A stretch of 64,000 nt of DNA from positions 186,001 to 250,000 of the forward strand of contig JADBYA010000002.1 in assembly GCA_020403245.1 (NCBI GenBank). Direction: 5' to 3'. Shown here in pieces: positions 9,043 to 16,147 of the stretch (within the stretch, counting starts at the first letter, position 1; each line of letters opens with the position of its first letter). Both the position numbers and the translations under genes were made by a program. The notes beneath the pieces were generated by a model. That model was not told the DNA's origin, did not search any database, and saw only the letters and a list, made by a program, of their open reading frames with translations. Source of the DNA: Flavobacterium sp. Its GTDB lineage: Bacteria; Bacteroidota; Bacteroidia; Flavobacteriales; Flavobacteriaceae.

Positions 9043-9772
9043 AACATTAGTAATAGGCGACATTCACGGCGGATTAAGAGCGTTACATCAAATCATGGAT
9101 AGAGCCAAAGTAACAACAGATGATACATTGATTTTTCTTGGGGATTATGTAGATGGATGGAGTCAATCGCCTGAAGTAATCGATTTTCTAATCGATTTAA
9201 GTAAAAAACAAAACTGTATTTTTATTCGCGGCAATCACGATGAGCTACTTTTCGATTGGTTGTCTTCTAATAATGAAAACATTGATGAAAGTATGTGGTT
9301 TAAACATGGTGGCGAAGCAACTGTTCTTGCTTACAATACTGTTTCCGAAACAAAAAAGAAACGACATATCGAATTTCTACAATCGTTACAAGATTATTAC
9401 CTAGATGAGCAAAACCGATTATTTATTCACGCAGGATTTACCAACATGAACGGTATTGAATATGAATATTTTCCAAAACTCTTTTATTGGGACAGAACGC
9501 TTTGGGAAACTGCATTGGCATTAGATGCTGCTATTTCTAAAGATAGTTTTTTGTACCCTAAACGATTGAAATTATATAATGAAATTTACATTGGCCATAC
9601 TCCAGTTACCAAAATAGAACAAACTATTCCAATACAAAAAGCATGTATTTGGAATATCGACACGGGTGCAGCTTTTAATGGACCATTAACAATACTGGAC
9701 GTTGATACCAAAGAATTTTGGCAAAGCGAACCTTTAAACGTGTTGTATTTTAATGAAAAAGGGAGAAATTAA
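9035..9772 (+). CDS. Metallophosphoesterase, PP2A/ApaH-like
   Basis: A 245-residue calcineurin-like phosphoesterase with all metal-binding motifs: GDIHGG (residues 8-13), GDYVDGWSQS (36-45), RGNHDE (65-70), then a His near HAGFTN and GHTPV near residue 187. These match bacterial Ser/Thr protein phosphatases and bis(5'-nucleosyl) tetraphosphatases; the two activities cannot be separated by eye. It starts inside the 3' end of the AlbA_2 gene (eight-base overlap), so the pair is likely co-translated. Confidence 0.88.
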   Translation: MNRTLVIGDIHGGLRALHQIMDRAKVTTDDTLIFLGDYVDGWSQSPEVIDFLIDLSKKQNCIFIRGNHDELLFDWLSSNNENIDESMWFKHGGEATVLAYNTVSETKKKRHIEFLQSLQDYYLDEQNRLFIHAGFTNMNGIEYEYFPKLFYWDRTLWETALALDAAISKDSFLYPKRLKLYNEIYIGHTPVTKIEQTIPIQKACIWNIDTGAAFNGPLTILDVDTKEFWQSEPLNVLYFNEKGRN

Positions 9773-9782
9773 AAATATTACT

Positions 9783-9790
9783 TACTTTTG
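9783..9790 (+). promoter_or_regulatory. Candidate promoter for the barrel protein gene
   Basis: TACTTTTG matches the Bacteroidetes -7 element TAnnTTTG and ends 29 bases before the ATG at 9820. No well-spaced -33 TTG is visible. Confidence 0.4.
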
Positions 9791-9819
9791 CTAATAACAA
9801 ATTAAAATTTAAATAAAAA

Positions 9820-10314
9820 ATGAAAAAAACAATCACGTTAGTAGCAATCATTATGGTAAGTTGCGTTAATGCTCAAGCTTATAAAGGGAAAGGCGATATC
9901 AAAGCACAAGTAGGGTTGAATATGCAAGATGGCGGAACAGGAATTAATTTTTCTGCCGATTTTGGTTTGGGGGAAAACATGTCATACGGTTTTGTAGCAT
10001 CCTATTTGCTTTCGGTAAAAGAGCCTAATGGAACGAGTGCTGATTTTAGTGACAGAGCAGACGCGAAAGTTCGTTTTAACGCCAACTTGGGTAGTGTTTT
10101 TAAATTGGACAAAGCCATGGATATTTATCCAGGATTGAATTTGGGGACAAGAAATTTTGGAGCACATTTGGGCTTTAGGTATTTCTTTTCAGAAGGATTT
10201 GGTTTATATACTGAAGCAGGAATTCCAATAGCAAGATACGACAGAAATATTCAAGGATTTGACGAATATAACAATCAATTTGTGTTTCAAATAGGCGCTT
10301 CATTTAACCTTTAA
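9820..10314 (+). CDS. Small outer-membrane beta-barrel protein
   Basis: A 164-residue exported protein with an N-terminal signal peptide of about 18 residues ending CVNAQ. The mature part alternates glycine-rich hydrophobic strands (GTGINFSADFGLG, YPGLNLGTRNFGAHLGFRYFF) and ends in an aromatic-type strand FQIGASFNL, as in eight-strand outer-membrane barrels. It resembles a DUF6646-type flavobacterial family, though that label is from memory. It has its own candidate promoter and lies one base from the start of phnA, suggesting read-through. Function unknown. Confidence 0.7.
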   Translation: MKKTITLVAIIMVSCVNAQAYKGKGDIKAQVGLNMQDGGTGINFSADFGLGENMSYGFVASYLLSVKEPNGTSADFSDRADAKVRFNANLGSVFKLDKAMDIYPGLNLGTRNFGAHLGFRYFFSEGFGLYTEAGIPIARYDRNIQGFDEYNNQFVFQIGASFNL

Positions 10315-10315
10315 G

Positions 10316-10897
10316 GTGAGTGTCATTGACCAAAAACTAAACGAAAGAAGCGGTTCTATATGTGAATTGTGTGGCTCTACTGAAGATTTAAGAATACATC
10401 TAACAAAAGAAGAATCCATATCGGTAGACAATTCTGTTTTGGTTTGTTCGACTTGTAAAAGCCAAATAGAAAATACGACACCAACGGATCCCAATCACTG
10501 GAGATGCCTTAGTGATAGTATGTGGAATGAAAATAAACCTGTGCAAGTGGTTGCATGGCGCATGCTTAACAGATTGAGAGCCGAAGGCTGGCCTCAAGAT
10601 TTGTTAGACATGATGTATCTTGACGAAGAAACCTTAGTTTGGGCAGGTGCTACTGGGGAAGGCGAAGATGATGAAGGAAAAATTATTCATAAAGACAGTA
10701 ACGGTAATATCCTTAAAGACGGAGACTCTGTAGTTTTGATTAAAGATTTAGATGTAAAAGGCGCTAACTTCACCGCAAAACGTGGAGCGGCAGTTCACAA
10801 CATCAAATTGGTTTGGGATAACGCGGAACAAATAGAAGGAAGAGTTGAAGGACAGCATATTGTTATTTTAACGCAGTATGTGAAGAAGACGAAGTAA
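10316..10897 (+). CDS. phnA: PhnA-family zinc-ribbon protein
   Basis: A 193-residue PhnA protein. The N-terminal zinc ribbon shows CELCGS near residue 16 and VCSTCKSQ near 43. The C-terminal PhnA domain starts around HKDSNGNILKDGDSVV and ends YVKKTK. A GTG at 10316, one base after the previous stop, is the best start. PhnA is named after phosphonate gene clusters, but it is unlinked to phosphonate genes here and its role is uncertain. The last 105 bases recur at 12294-12398, beyond the ATPase gene, with six changes that are all synonymous. Confidence 0.88.
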   Translation: MSVIDQKLNERSGSICELCGSTEDLRIHLTKEESISVDNSVLVCSTCKSQIENTTPTDPNHWRCLSDSMWNENKPVQVVAWRMLNRLRAEGWPQDLLDMMYLDEETLVWAGATGEGEDDEGKIIHKDSNGNILKDGDSVVLIKDLDVKGANFTAKRGAAVHNIKLVWDNAEQIEGRVEGQHIVILTQYVKKTK

Positions 10898-10931
10898 AAC
10901 ACAGATTGCTCAAATTATCACAAATTAAACG

Positions 10932-12044
10932 CTACAAATATTCCCAAAAATTATCTTTATTTACTACAATGGTGTTTTTGGGATGGTATTTTTCGGTAAA
11001 CGATTTTGTGAAAATAACCTTTTTGTTTGGGTTGTATTTTATTTCGTAAGCCGTTATGTCATTTTCTATTATTTCTAAGAAGTCAATTTCTGCTTGTTGG
11101 GTATTTCTCCAGTAGTGTGTTTTTCCGTAAAATCCTTCGTACAATAATTTTTTAATTCTCTCACTAATAAAGAAATTTTCAAATAAAGCACCCACATCTT
11201 GTCTGTTTTGTAATGGACTGAATTGTCCAATAATAGCATTTCTTATTCCATTATCATAAAAATAGATTTTTGGTTTTGAGGTGATCTCGTTGCGTTGGTT
11301 GGTGTTGTAGGGATTTAGTCTGAATATTACAAATGCTTTTTCTAGTAAATCAATATAATTTACCACGGTCATTCTATCTACCCCAAGTATTTTTGATAAC
11401 TCGTTATAAGATACTTCGCTGCCTAGTTGAAGTGCAAGTGCATTAAGCAGTTTCATCAACAAGTCTGGTTTTTTGATATTGACTAATTCTAAAATGTCTT
11501 TATATAAATAGCTACCTGCCAATTGTAGCAGAATTTTTTGTTTTTTTTGTTCCGTAACTACTTCTGGATACATACCATAAATTAAAAATTCTTCTAGTCT
11601 TTCAAACGATTTTGCAAAAGAAAAGTGGTTTTTAATTTCGTTCCAGCTTAAAGGGAATAATCGATGTTCCCATTTTCTGCCCGTTAGCGGCTCGTTAATT
11701 TCATTGCCTAGATCTAAAGAAGAAGAGCCTGTGAGTATAAATTGTTTGTTAAGTTTGGCATCGATAAGCATTTTAACTGTTACACCAATATTTTGTATGC
11801 GTTGTGCTTCATCTATTACAATAACTTCAAAATCGGATACCGTTTCTTTCAGAAAATTAAAATTAGCATTGGCAAACGTAAGGCGTGTTTGTGGATCATC
11901 TCCATTTAAAAACAAGACTTTTTTATTGGTCATTAATTTTTCAATTAATGTGGTTTTGCCCACTTGCCTTGGACCTAATAGCACAATTGCTTTTTTATAA
12001 TCCCAATCGGCTACAATGTTTTTAGAAATGTCTCTAATTATCAT
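10932..12044 (-). CDS. AAA ATPase with DUF4143 domain
   Basis: A 370-residue ATPase of the AAA_14/DUF4143 group. Walker A is GPRQVGKTTLI (residues 24-34), Walker B is VIVIDEAQRI (about 74-83), and TGSSSLDLG is the sensor-1 region. A winged-helix-like segment follows, VSYNELSKILGVDRMTVVNYID (key part LGVDRMTVVN), then the DUF4143 nuclease-like fold with DNGIRNAI and EIDFLEI, ending in AYEIKYNPNKK. Members are patchily distributed and often accessory; their role is undefined. It points against its neighbours and is bracketed by the phnA 3' end and a second copy of it. A direct repeat and a near-leaderless promoter lie just upstream. Confidence 0.88.
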   Translation of the reverse strand: MIIRDISKNIVADWDYKKAIVLLGPRQVGKTTLIEKLMTNKKVLFLNGDDPQTRLTFANANFNFLKETVSDFEVIVIDEAQRIQNIGVTVKMLIDAKLNKQFILTGSSSLDLGNEINEPLTGRKWEHRLFPLSWNEIKNHFSFAKSFERLEEFLIYGMYPEVVTEQKKQKILLQLAGSYLYKDILELVNIKKPDLLMKLLNALALQLGSEVSYNELSKILGVDRMTVVNYIDLLEKAFVIFRLNPYNTNQRNEITSKPKIYFYDNGIRNAIIGQFSPLQNRQDVGALFENFFISERIKKLLYEGFYGKTHYWRNTQQAEIDFLEIIENDITAYEIKYNPNKKVIFTKSFTEKYHPKNTIVVNKDNFWEYL

Positions 12045-12048
12045 GGTG

Positions 12049-12056
12049 CAAATATA
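12049..12056 (-). promoter_or_regulatory. Candidate -7 element for the ATPase; near-leaderless
   Basis: On the minus strand the sequence reads TATATTTG, a match to TAnnTTTG, ending only four bases before the ATG at 12044. Transcription would start at or very near the start codon. Confidence 0.5.
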
Positions 12057-12071
12057 CTAAAACTTATTTAC

Positions 12072-12126
12072 AACCCTAAAAAATTATATTATTTTGAGGT
12101 TATAACCCTAAAAAATTATATTATTT
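12072..12126. promoter_or_regulatory. 23-bp direct repeat upstream of the ATPase (operator candidate)
   Basis: AACCCTAAAAAATTATATTA plus TTT occurs at 12072-12094 and again, identical, at 12104-12126. The start-to-start distance of 32 bp is close to three helical turns, so a dimeric or tandem regulator could bind both on one face. The copies lie 16 to 70 bp beyond the -7 element. Autoregulation by the ATPase's own HTH is possible but inferred. Confidence 0.5.
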
Positions 12127-12128
12127 AT

Positions 12129-12307
12129 ATGTTTCACTACTTGACGAAAAGTTTTTTTTCAGATTTTTGGAAGATTGTAATAATGAAACTATTGAATTGC
12201 ACCAACGAAATTATTGGTGGCTGGGCTTAGCGTTGTTTTTTGTTGGCGTTGTCGGGGTGTTTATACTACAGCGGTTTATTAAGAGGCACAGCGGTTCACA
12301 ACATTAA
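12129..12307 (+). pseudogene. Frameshifted membrane-protein remnant
   Basis: An ATG at 12129 opens MFHYLTKSFF, then reaches a run of eight T (12152-12159). One extra T would join it to the frame that reads LEDCNNETIELHQRNYWWLG, then a hydrophobic segment (LALFFVGVVGVFILQ) and FIKRH, ending at TAA 12305-12307 inside the phnA-like fragment. This looks like the end of a small membrane protein with a frame break in a homopolymer. The base composition after the T-run is noticeably richer in G and C than the AT-rich sequence before it. No family is recognised. Confidence 0.35.
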
Positions 12308-12398
12308 ATTGGTTTGGGATAATGCGGAACAAATAGAAGGCAGAGTTGAAGGACAACATATTGTTATTTTGACGCAGTATGTGAAGAAGACAAAGTAA
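12290..12398 (+). pseudogene. phnA 3'-end fragment (second copy)
   Basis: Bases 12294-12398 align without gaps to the last 105 bases of phnA (10793-10897), 99 of 105 identical. All six differences are third-position synonymous changes (Ile, Asn, Gly, Gln, Leu, Thr codons), and the stop codon is kept. Homology can be extended to 12290 with a three-base gap. No start or N-terminal part is present. The silent pattern shows that the copies diverged while both encoded a selected protein, so this fragment probably came from a full phnA of another lineage. Confidence 0.85.
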
Positions 12399-12456
12399 GG
12401 TTGAACAACATTTGAACCATATAAGGCATAAAAGAAATTAGAAGATTTAAAAAGTT

Positions 12457-12491
12457 AAAAAAGGCGTTCAAAATTTCTGAACGCCTTTTTT
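12457..12491. terminator. Bidirectional terminator before the ALDH gene end
   Basis: Stem GGCGTTCA / TGAACGCC with a seven-base loop, flanked by A6 and T6, so it works on both strands. It lies beyond the phnA fragment and downstream of the minus-strand dehydrogenase. An outer 11-bp inverted repeat (AACCATATAAG at 12415-12425 and CTTATATGGTT at 12512-12522) surrounds it. Confidence 0.85.
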
Positions 12492-12534
12492 CTTATCTGA
12501 AACTTATAGGACTTATATGGTTTAAAGCCAAAAT

Positions 12535-14088
12535 CTATAGGTCAAATTTAATCCCTTGTGCCAATGGCAAACTAGTAGTATAATTAATTGTATTGGTTTG
12601 TCTTCTCATATACACTTTCCAAGCATCAGAACCCGATTCGCGTCCGCCTCCGGTTTCTTTTTCACCACCAAAAGCGCCACCAATTTCAGCTCCAGAAGTT
12701 CCAATATTTACATTGGCAATTCCACAATCGGAACCAGCTACCGATAAAAATGCTTCAGCTTCGCGCAAATTATTTGTCATAATCGCTGATGATAATCCTT
12801 GGGCAACACCGTTTTGAATAGCAATAGCATCATGCACATCGCCCGAATATTTTAGTAAATATAAAACAGGAGCAAAGGTTTCGTGTTGCACAATTTCAAA
12901 GGAGTTGTCTGCTTCGGCAATGGCTGGTTTTACATAACAACCGCTTTCGTAACCTGCACCATTCAGCACGCCGCCTTCAACCAGGATTTTTCCGCCTTCG
13001 GCAACCACTTTTATTAGAGCGTTTTTATACATTTCAACTGCATGCGTATCGATAAGTGGTCCAACATGATTGTTTTGGTCTAATGGATTCCCGATTCGCA
13101 ATTGACCGTAAGCACCCACAATAGCATCGCGAACTTTATCATAAATGCTTTCATGGATAATCAATCTACGAGTTGAAGTACAACGTTGGCCTGCCGTTCC
13201 AACGGCTCCAAATACGGCTCCGATTACTGTCATTTTGATATCGGCATCCGGAGTTACAATAATGGCGTTGTTTCCACCCAATTCTAATAATGATTTTCCT
13301 AAACGTGCCGCACAAGCTTGCGCTACAATTTTCCCCATACGGGTTGAACCTGTAGCAGAAATTAATGGAATGCGTTTGTCGTGCGTCATTAATTCACCCA
13401 CTTTATAATCACCGTTGATTAAACACGAAATTCCTTCAGGAAGGTTGTTTTCTTTCAATACTTCGGCAATAATGTTTTGACAAGCGATGCCGCATAAAGG
13501 TGTTTTTTCGGATGGTTTCCAAACACAGACATCGCCACAAATCCATGCTAAAGCAGTGTTCCAAGCCCAAACTGCCACGGGGAAATTGAAGGCCGAGATA
13601 ATTCCAACAATTCCAAGCGGATGATACTGTTCGTACATTCGGTGTCCAGGACGTTCTGAATGCATGGTTAATCCGTGTAATTGGCGCGAAAGGCCAACGG
13701 CAAAATCGCAGATATCAATCATTTCCTGAACTTCGCCATAACCTTCTTGCAATGATTTACCCATTTCATAAGAAACTAGTTTTCCAAGAGGTTCTTTTTT
13801 CTCACGCAATTTTTGTCCAAACTGACGCACAATTTCACCGCGTTGTGGTGCTGGCATCAATCGGAATGTTTTAAAAGCATCGGTTGCGGATTGCATTACT
13901 TTCTCATAATCAGCTGGGGTTGATGCTTTTACTTTTCCGATTAATTGTCCGTCAACTGGGGAATAGGATTCGAATATTTCTCCGTTTGAAAACCACTGGT
14001 TTCCTGTTGATGTTCCTTCGGTAATAGCTTTTACTCCTAGTATTTCCAGCGCTTCGGTCATGCCAAATTGTTGTGCAATTGTTGCCAT
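12535..14088 (-). CDS. amaB: Aldehyde dehydrogenase, ALDH7 (aminoadipate-semialdehyde) type
   Basis: A 517-residue NAD-dependent dehydrogenase. The frame opens at 14238, but the ATG at 14088 (MATIAQQFGM) gives the family N-terminus and places the candidate promoter upstream. Catalytic residues are clear: Asn in ISAFNFPVAVW, Glu in LELGGNN, Cys in GTAGQRCTSTRR. Close resemblance to ALDH7 (antiquitin/AmaB), such as ISATGSTRMGK and GTSGAEIGGAFGGEKETG, suggests oxidation of 2-aminoadipate 6-semialdehyde (piperidine-6-carboxylate) in lysine catabolism. Its upstream neighbour is a kynurenine-pathway enzyme, so amino acid catabolism is the shared theme. The family is firm; the exact substrate is inferred. 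Confidence 0.85.
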   Translation of the reverse strand: MATIAQQFGMTEALEILGVKAITEGTSTGNQWFSNGEIFESYSPVDGQLIGKVKASTPADYEKVMQSATDAFKTFRLMPAPQRGEIVRQFGQKLREKKEPLGKLVSYEMGKSLQEGYGEVQEMIDICDFAVGLSRQLHGLTMHSERPGHRMYEQYHPLGIVGIISAFNFPVAVWAWNTALAWICGDVCVWKPSEKTPLCGIACQNIIAEVLKENNLPEGISCLINGDYKVGELMTHDKRIPLISATGSTRMGKIVAQACAARLGKSLLELGGNNAIIVTPDADIKMTVIGAVFGAVGTAGQRCTSTRRLIIHESIYDKVRDAIVGAYGQLRIGNPLDQNNHVGPLIDTHAVEMYKNALIKVVAEGGKILVEGGVLNGAGYESGCYVKPAIAEADNSFEIVQHETFAPVLYLLKYSGDVHDAIAIQNGVAQGLSSAIMTNNLREAEAFLSVAGSDCGIANVNIGTSGAEIGGAFGGEKETGGGRESGSDAWKVYMRRQTNTINYTTSLPLAQGIKFDL

Positions 14089-14125
14089 TATAGTATAGTT
14101 TATTTGTTTATAAAATTTATGACAG

Positions 14126-14133
14126 CAAAAGTA
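14126..14133 (-). promoter_or_regulatory. Candidate promoter for the ALDH gene
   Basis: The minus strand reads TACTTTTG, matching TAnnTTTG, 37 bases before the ATG at 14088. This supports the shorter start, since the longer frame would run through it. Confidence 0.5.
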
Positions 14134-14150
14134 AATCTTTATTTTGAATT

Positions 14151-14236
14151 TTAGCCCGGATGGAAGCGGCATCCTTTTTATCTCGTTCTTAAAACGAGAT
14201 AAAAAGATATAGTGGACAGCCGGATTAGCTCCTCCC
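14151..14236 (+). ncRNA. Structured intergenic element, possibly Flavo-1-like
   Basis: On the plus strand the element begins TAGCCCGGATGGAAGCGGC, has a perfect 13-bp hairpin (14175-14187 with 14193-14205, loop CTTAA), and closes with GGACAGCCGGATTAGCTCC. The outer edges can pair: AGC with GCT and CCGG with CCGG, leaving a bulge. From memory, this wording recurs in many Flavobacterium genomes and may correspond to the Flavo-1 RNA motif, but the Rfam match was not tested. It lies between 3-HAO and ALDH, antisense to both. Confidence 0.4.
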
Positions 14237-14239
14237 AAA

Positions 14240-14299
14240 AGTCACAGTCTCAGTTTACAGTCTTAGCAATAACTGAAAACTGTGACTGCGACTGTGAAC
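14240..14299. repeat. CACAGTC/GACTGTG repeat patch
   Basis: AGTCACAGT (14240-14248) pairs with ACTGTGACT (14279-14287), and the same short words recur around them (CAGTTTACAGTC, GCGACTGTGAAC). It sits just after the 3-HAO stop and may serve as a loose terminator hairpin. Confidence 0.5.
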
Positions 14300-14300
14300 T

Positions 14301-14837
14301 TTATTTTACTGTAAATCTTGGGTCACTTTCCATAATGGTTCCGCATTTATTACACGTTCGCAAATCCTTCGAGTTATAGAAATGTTCGAAATGATGCAGG
14401 AAATCTTTTTCAATATCGTGAAGTTCAAAATAGACTTCGTATAATTTGTAATTGCAATTGTCACAAAACCATAGTAAGCCATCGGGGATGTCTTTTCCTT
14501 CTCTTTTTAGCTCAATCACTAATCCTATTGAATTTTCGGTTCGTGATGGAGAGTGTGGCGTTTTGGCAGGTAACAAAAACATATCGCCAGCCGAAAGTTT
14601 CATGGCTTTCTTTTTGCCATTTTCCTGAATAAAAACAGTTATTTCTCCTTCGAGTTGGTAGAACAATTCTTCGGTTTCGTTGTAGTGATAATCTTTTCGG
14701 GCGTTTGGTCCAGCTACAATCATCACGATGTAATCACCTGAATCTAGGTATAGATTTTTATTGCCAACAGGAGGTTTTAACAGCTGTCGATTTTCGTCTA
14801 TCCATTTGTTGAGATTGAAAGGTTTTGCAATAGCCAT
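14301..14837 (-). CDS. nbaC: 3-hydroxyanthranilate 3,4-dioxygenase
   Basis: A 178-residue cupin dioxygenase that opens the ring of 3-hydroxyanthranilate in the kynurenine pathway (tryptophan breakdown or de novo NAD synthesis). The metal site is read from DYHYNETEELFYQLEG (His, Glu) and KTPHSPSR (His). The C-terminal rubredoxin-like iron site of bacterial enzymes is present as CDNCNY and CNKCG. The ATG at 14837 is preferred over a TTG one codon upstream. Other kynurenine genes are not in the window; the dehydrogenase downstream is a separate unit with its own candidate promoter. Length matches the bacterial family. Confidence 0.92.
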   Translation of the reverse strand: MAIAKPFNLNKWIDENRQLLKPPVGNKNLYLDSGDYIVMIVAGPNARKDYHYNETEELFYQLEGEITVFIQENGKKKAMKLSAGDMFLLPAKTPHSPSRTENSIGLVIELKREGKDIPDGLLWFCDNCNYKLYEVYFELHDIEKDFLHHFEHFYNSKDLRTCNKCGTIMESDPRFTVK

Positions 14838-14865
14838 CAAATATTTTTTACGAAATTACGAAAAT

Positions 14866-14893
14866 AAAAAAGGTAGTGTTCACCAACCTTTTA
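14866..14893. terminator. Terminator-like hairpin after the nuclease-family gene
   Basis: AAAAAGGT...ACCTTTT with inner GTG/CAC pairing lies just beyond the stop codon of the minus-strand gene ending at 14902; the A-run gives a U-tail on that strand. Confidence 0.5.
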
Positions 14894-14901
14894 ATCGGTT
14901 A

Positions 14902-16011
14902 TTATTTTATTTCTTTTACAAGATAGATGTAAACTGGGAAGTGGTCGCTGAAGCCAATTTCATTCATGCTATGTCTTAACGGATATCCTTTGTATTGTCC
15001 TACAGTTTGTATCATATAGGGTTTGTTATAAATCCCCGCTTTCCAATATTGAAATGAGGAGTAATCATTTTTTATTAACGCTTCGGAGACCATGATTTGG
15101 TCAAAAATATCTCCCGCATCGCGGTAGAAGAGGGTTGCGTTTCCTTTGTAGAACATTTCTTCAAACGGATTATAAATACCAAATTGTTTTACTTCTTCTT
15201 TTTTGCGTTTGGCACCTATACCTTCTTTTACACTTTTGTTATAACTTCCGTCGTTTAAATCACCCATGGTGATAATTTTGGCATTTGGATTAATTTTAAA
15301 AATAGAATCCATGATCTGCCGGTTTAATCTTCCAGCGGCTTCTCTAAATGGGGAGCTTTTCTTTTCGCCACCAGAGCGAGAAGGCCAGTGATTAACCATT
15401 ACATTAATTTCTTCACCATCTAAAAATCCTGTAACTAATAAAACATCTCTAGTATACACTCTGTCTAAGTTTTTATCAATTTCTGATTTATCGTCGGAGG
15501 CATCGTCTGCTTCATTTTTATCTTTAGCAGCTTGATTAATTTGATTTCGGTAAACCAATAGAGGTATATTTTTATAACTAGTAGGCTTAAAACGACTTTT
15601 TTGATACAATAACGCTACATCAATGCCTCTTTTGTCGGGCGATTCGAAATGAACAATTCCATATCCCTTATTTATTAGAGCAGGTTCTTTAACTAAATCT
15701 TCAAGTACACCTCTGTTTTCAATTTCGCAACCGCCAATCAGAGTTGGAGAATTATTTGGATTGTCCGTACTTCCAATTTCAGAAAGGACCCTAGCTAAAT
15801 TGTGAAGTTTTTGTTTGTATTTATTGGAAGTCCAGTTTTGAGCACCATTTGGCAACCACTCTTCATCGTTGTTTGTTCCATTGATCGTATCAAACAAATT
15901 TTCAAAATTGTAAAAAGCGACGGTATGAATATTATACTTTTTTGTTTGTGCTTTTGTCGCTGAAATTGCGAATAAAACAAAGAAAAGAGCAATCAGTTTT
16001 TTAATTCTCAT
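14902..16011 (-). CDS. Exported endonuclease/exonuclease/phosphatase family protein
   Basis: A 369-residue protein with a signal peptide (about 21 residues, ending ATKAQ). The EEP fold is shown by the catalytic Glu in GGCEIENRGVL, the His in VMVNHWPSR, GDLND, and the terminal SDHFPV motif. Family members cut phosphodiester bonds in DNA, RNA or sugar phosphates; export suggests extracellular or periplasmic nucleic acid as substrate. It is divergent across 136 bases from a TonB receptor and DUF5689 lipoprotein, a combination that suggests a joint nutrient uptake system. The substrate is inferred. Confidence 0.87.
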   Translation of the reverse strand: MRIKKLIALFFVLFAISATKAQTKKYNIHTVAFYNFENLFDTINGTNNDEEWLPNGAQNWTSNKYKQKLHNLARVLSEIGSTDNPNNSPTLIGGCEIENRGVLEDLVKEPALINKGYGIVHFESPDKRGIDVALLYQKSRFKPTSYKNIPLLVYRNQINQAAKDKNEADDASDDKSEIDKNLDRVYTRDVLLVTGFLDGEEINVMVNHWPSRSGGEKKSSPFREAAGRLNRQIMDSIFKINPNAKIITMGDLNDGSYNKSVKEGIGAKRKKEEVKQFGIYNPFEEMFYKGNATLFYRDAGDIFDQIMVSEALIKNDYSSFQYWKAGIYNKPYMIQTVGQYKGYPLRHSMNEIGFSDHFPVYIYLVKEIK

Positions 16012-16084
16012 AAAAGGTATATTAATTTAACGTCAAATTTTTTACAAACTTCGAGCCAAAAGTAGATAATATTATTAAAAGATG

Positions 16085-16092
16085 TACATTTG
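16085..16092 (+). promoter_or_regulatory. Candidate promoter for the TonB receptor operon
   Basis: TACATTTG matches TAnnTTTG and ends 55 bases before the receptor ATG. No clear -33 TTG was seen. Confidence 0.45.
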
Positions 16093-16147
16093 TCCGCTTT
16101 AAGTTTTTATTAAGACTTGGCCAATAGAAATTAACCTTATTTAATTT

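Noticed and set aside
10932..12398. Complete insertion sequence or integrative element around the ATPase
   Set aside because: No transposase, integrase, terminal inverted repeats or short target duplication could be found; only the duplicated phnA end marks the borders.
12556..12817. Three overlapping plus-strand frames opposite the ALDH C-terminus
   Set aside because: Antisense to a conserved dehydrogenase, mutually overlapping, no family features.
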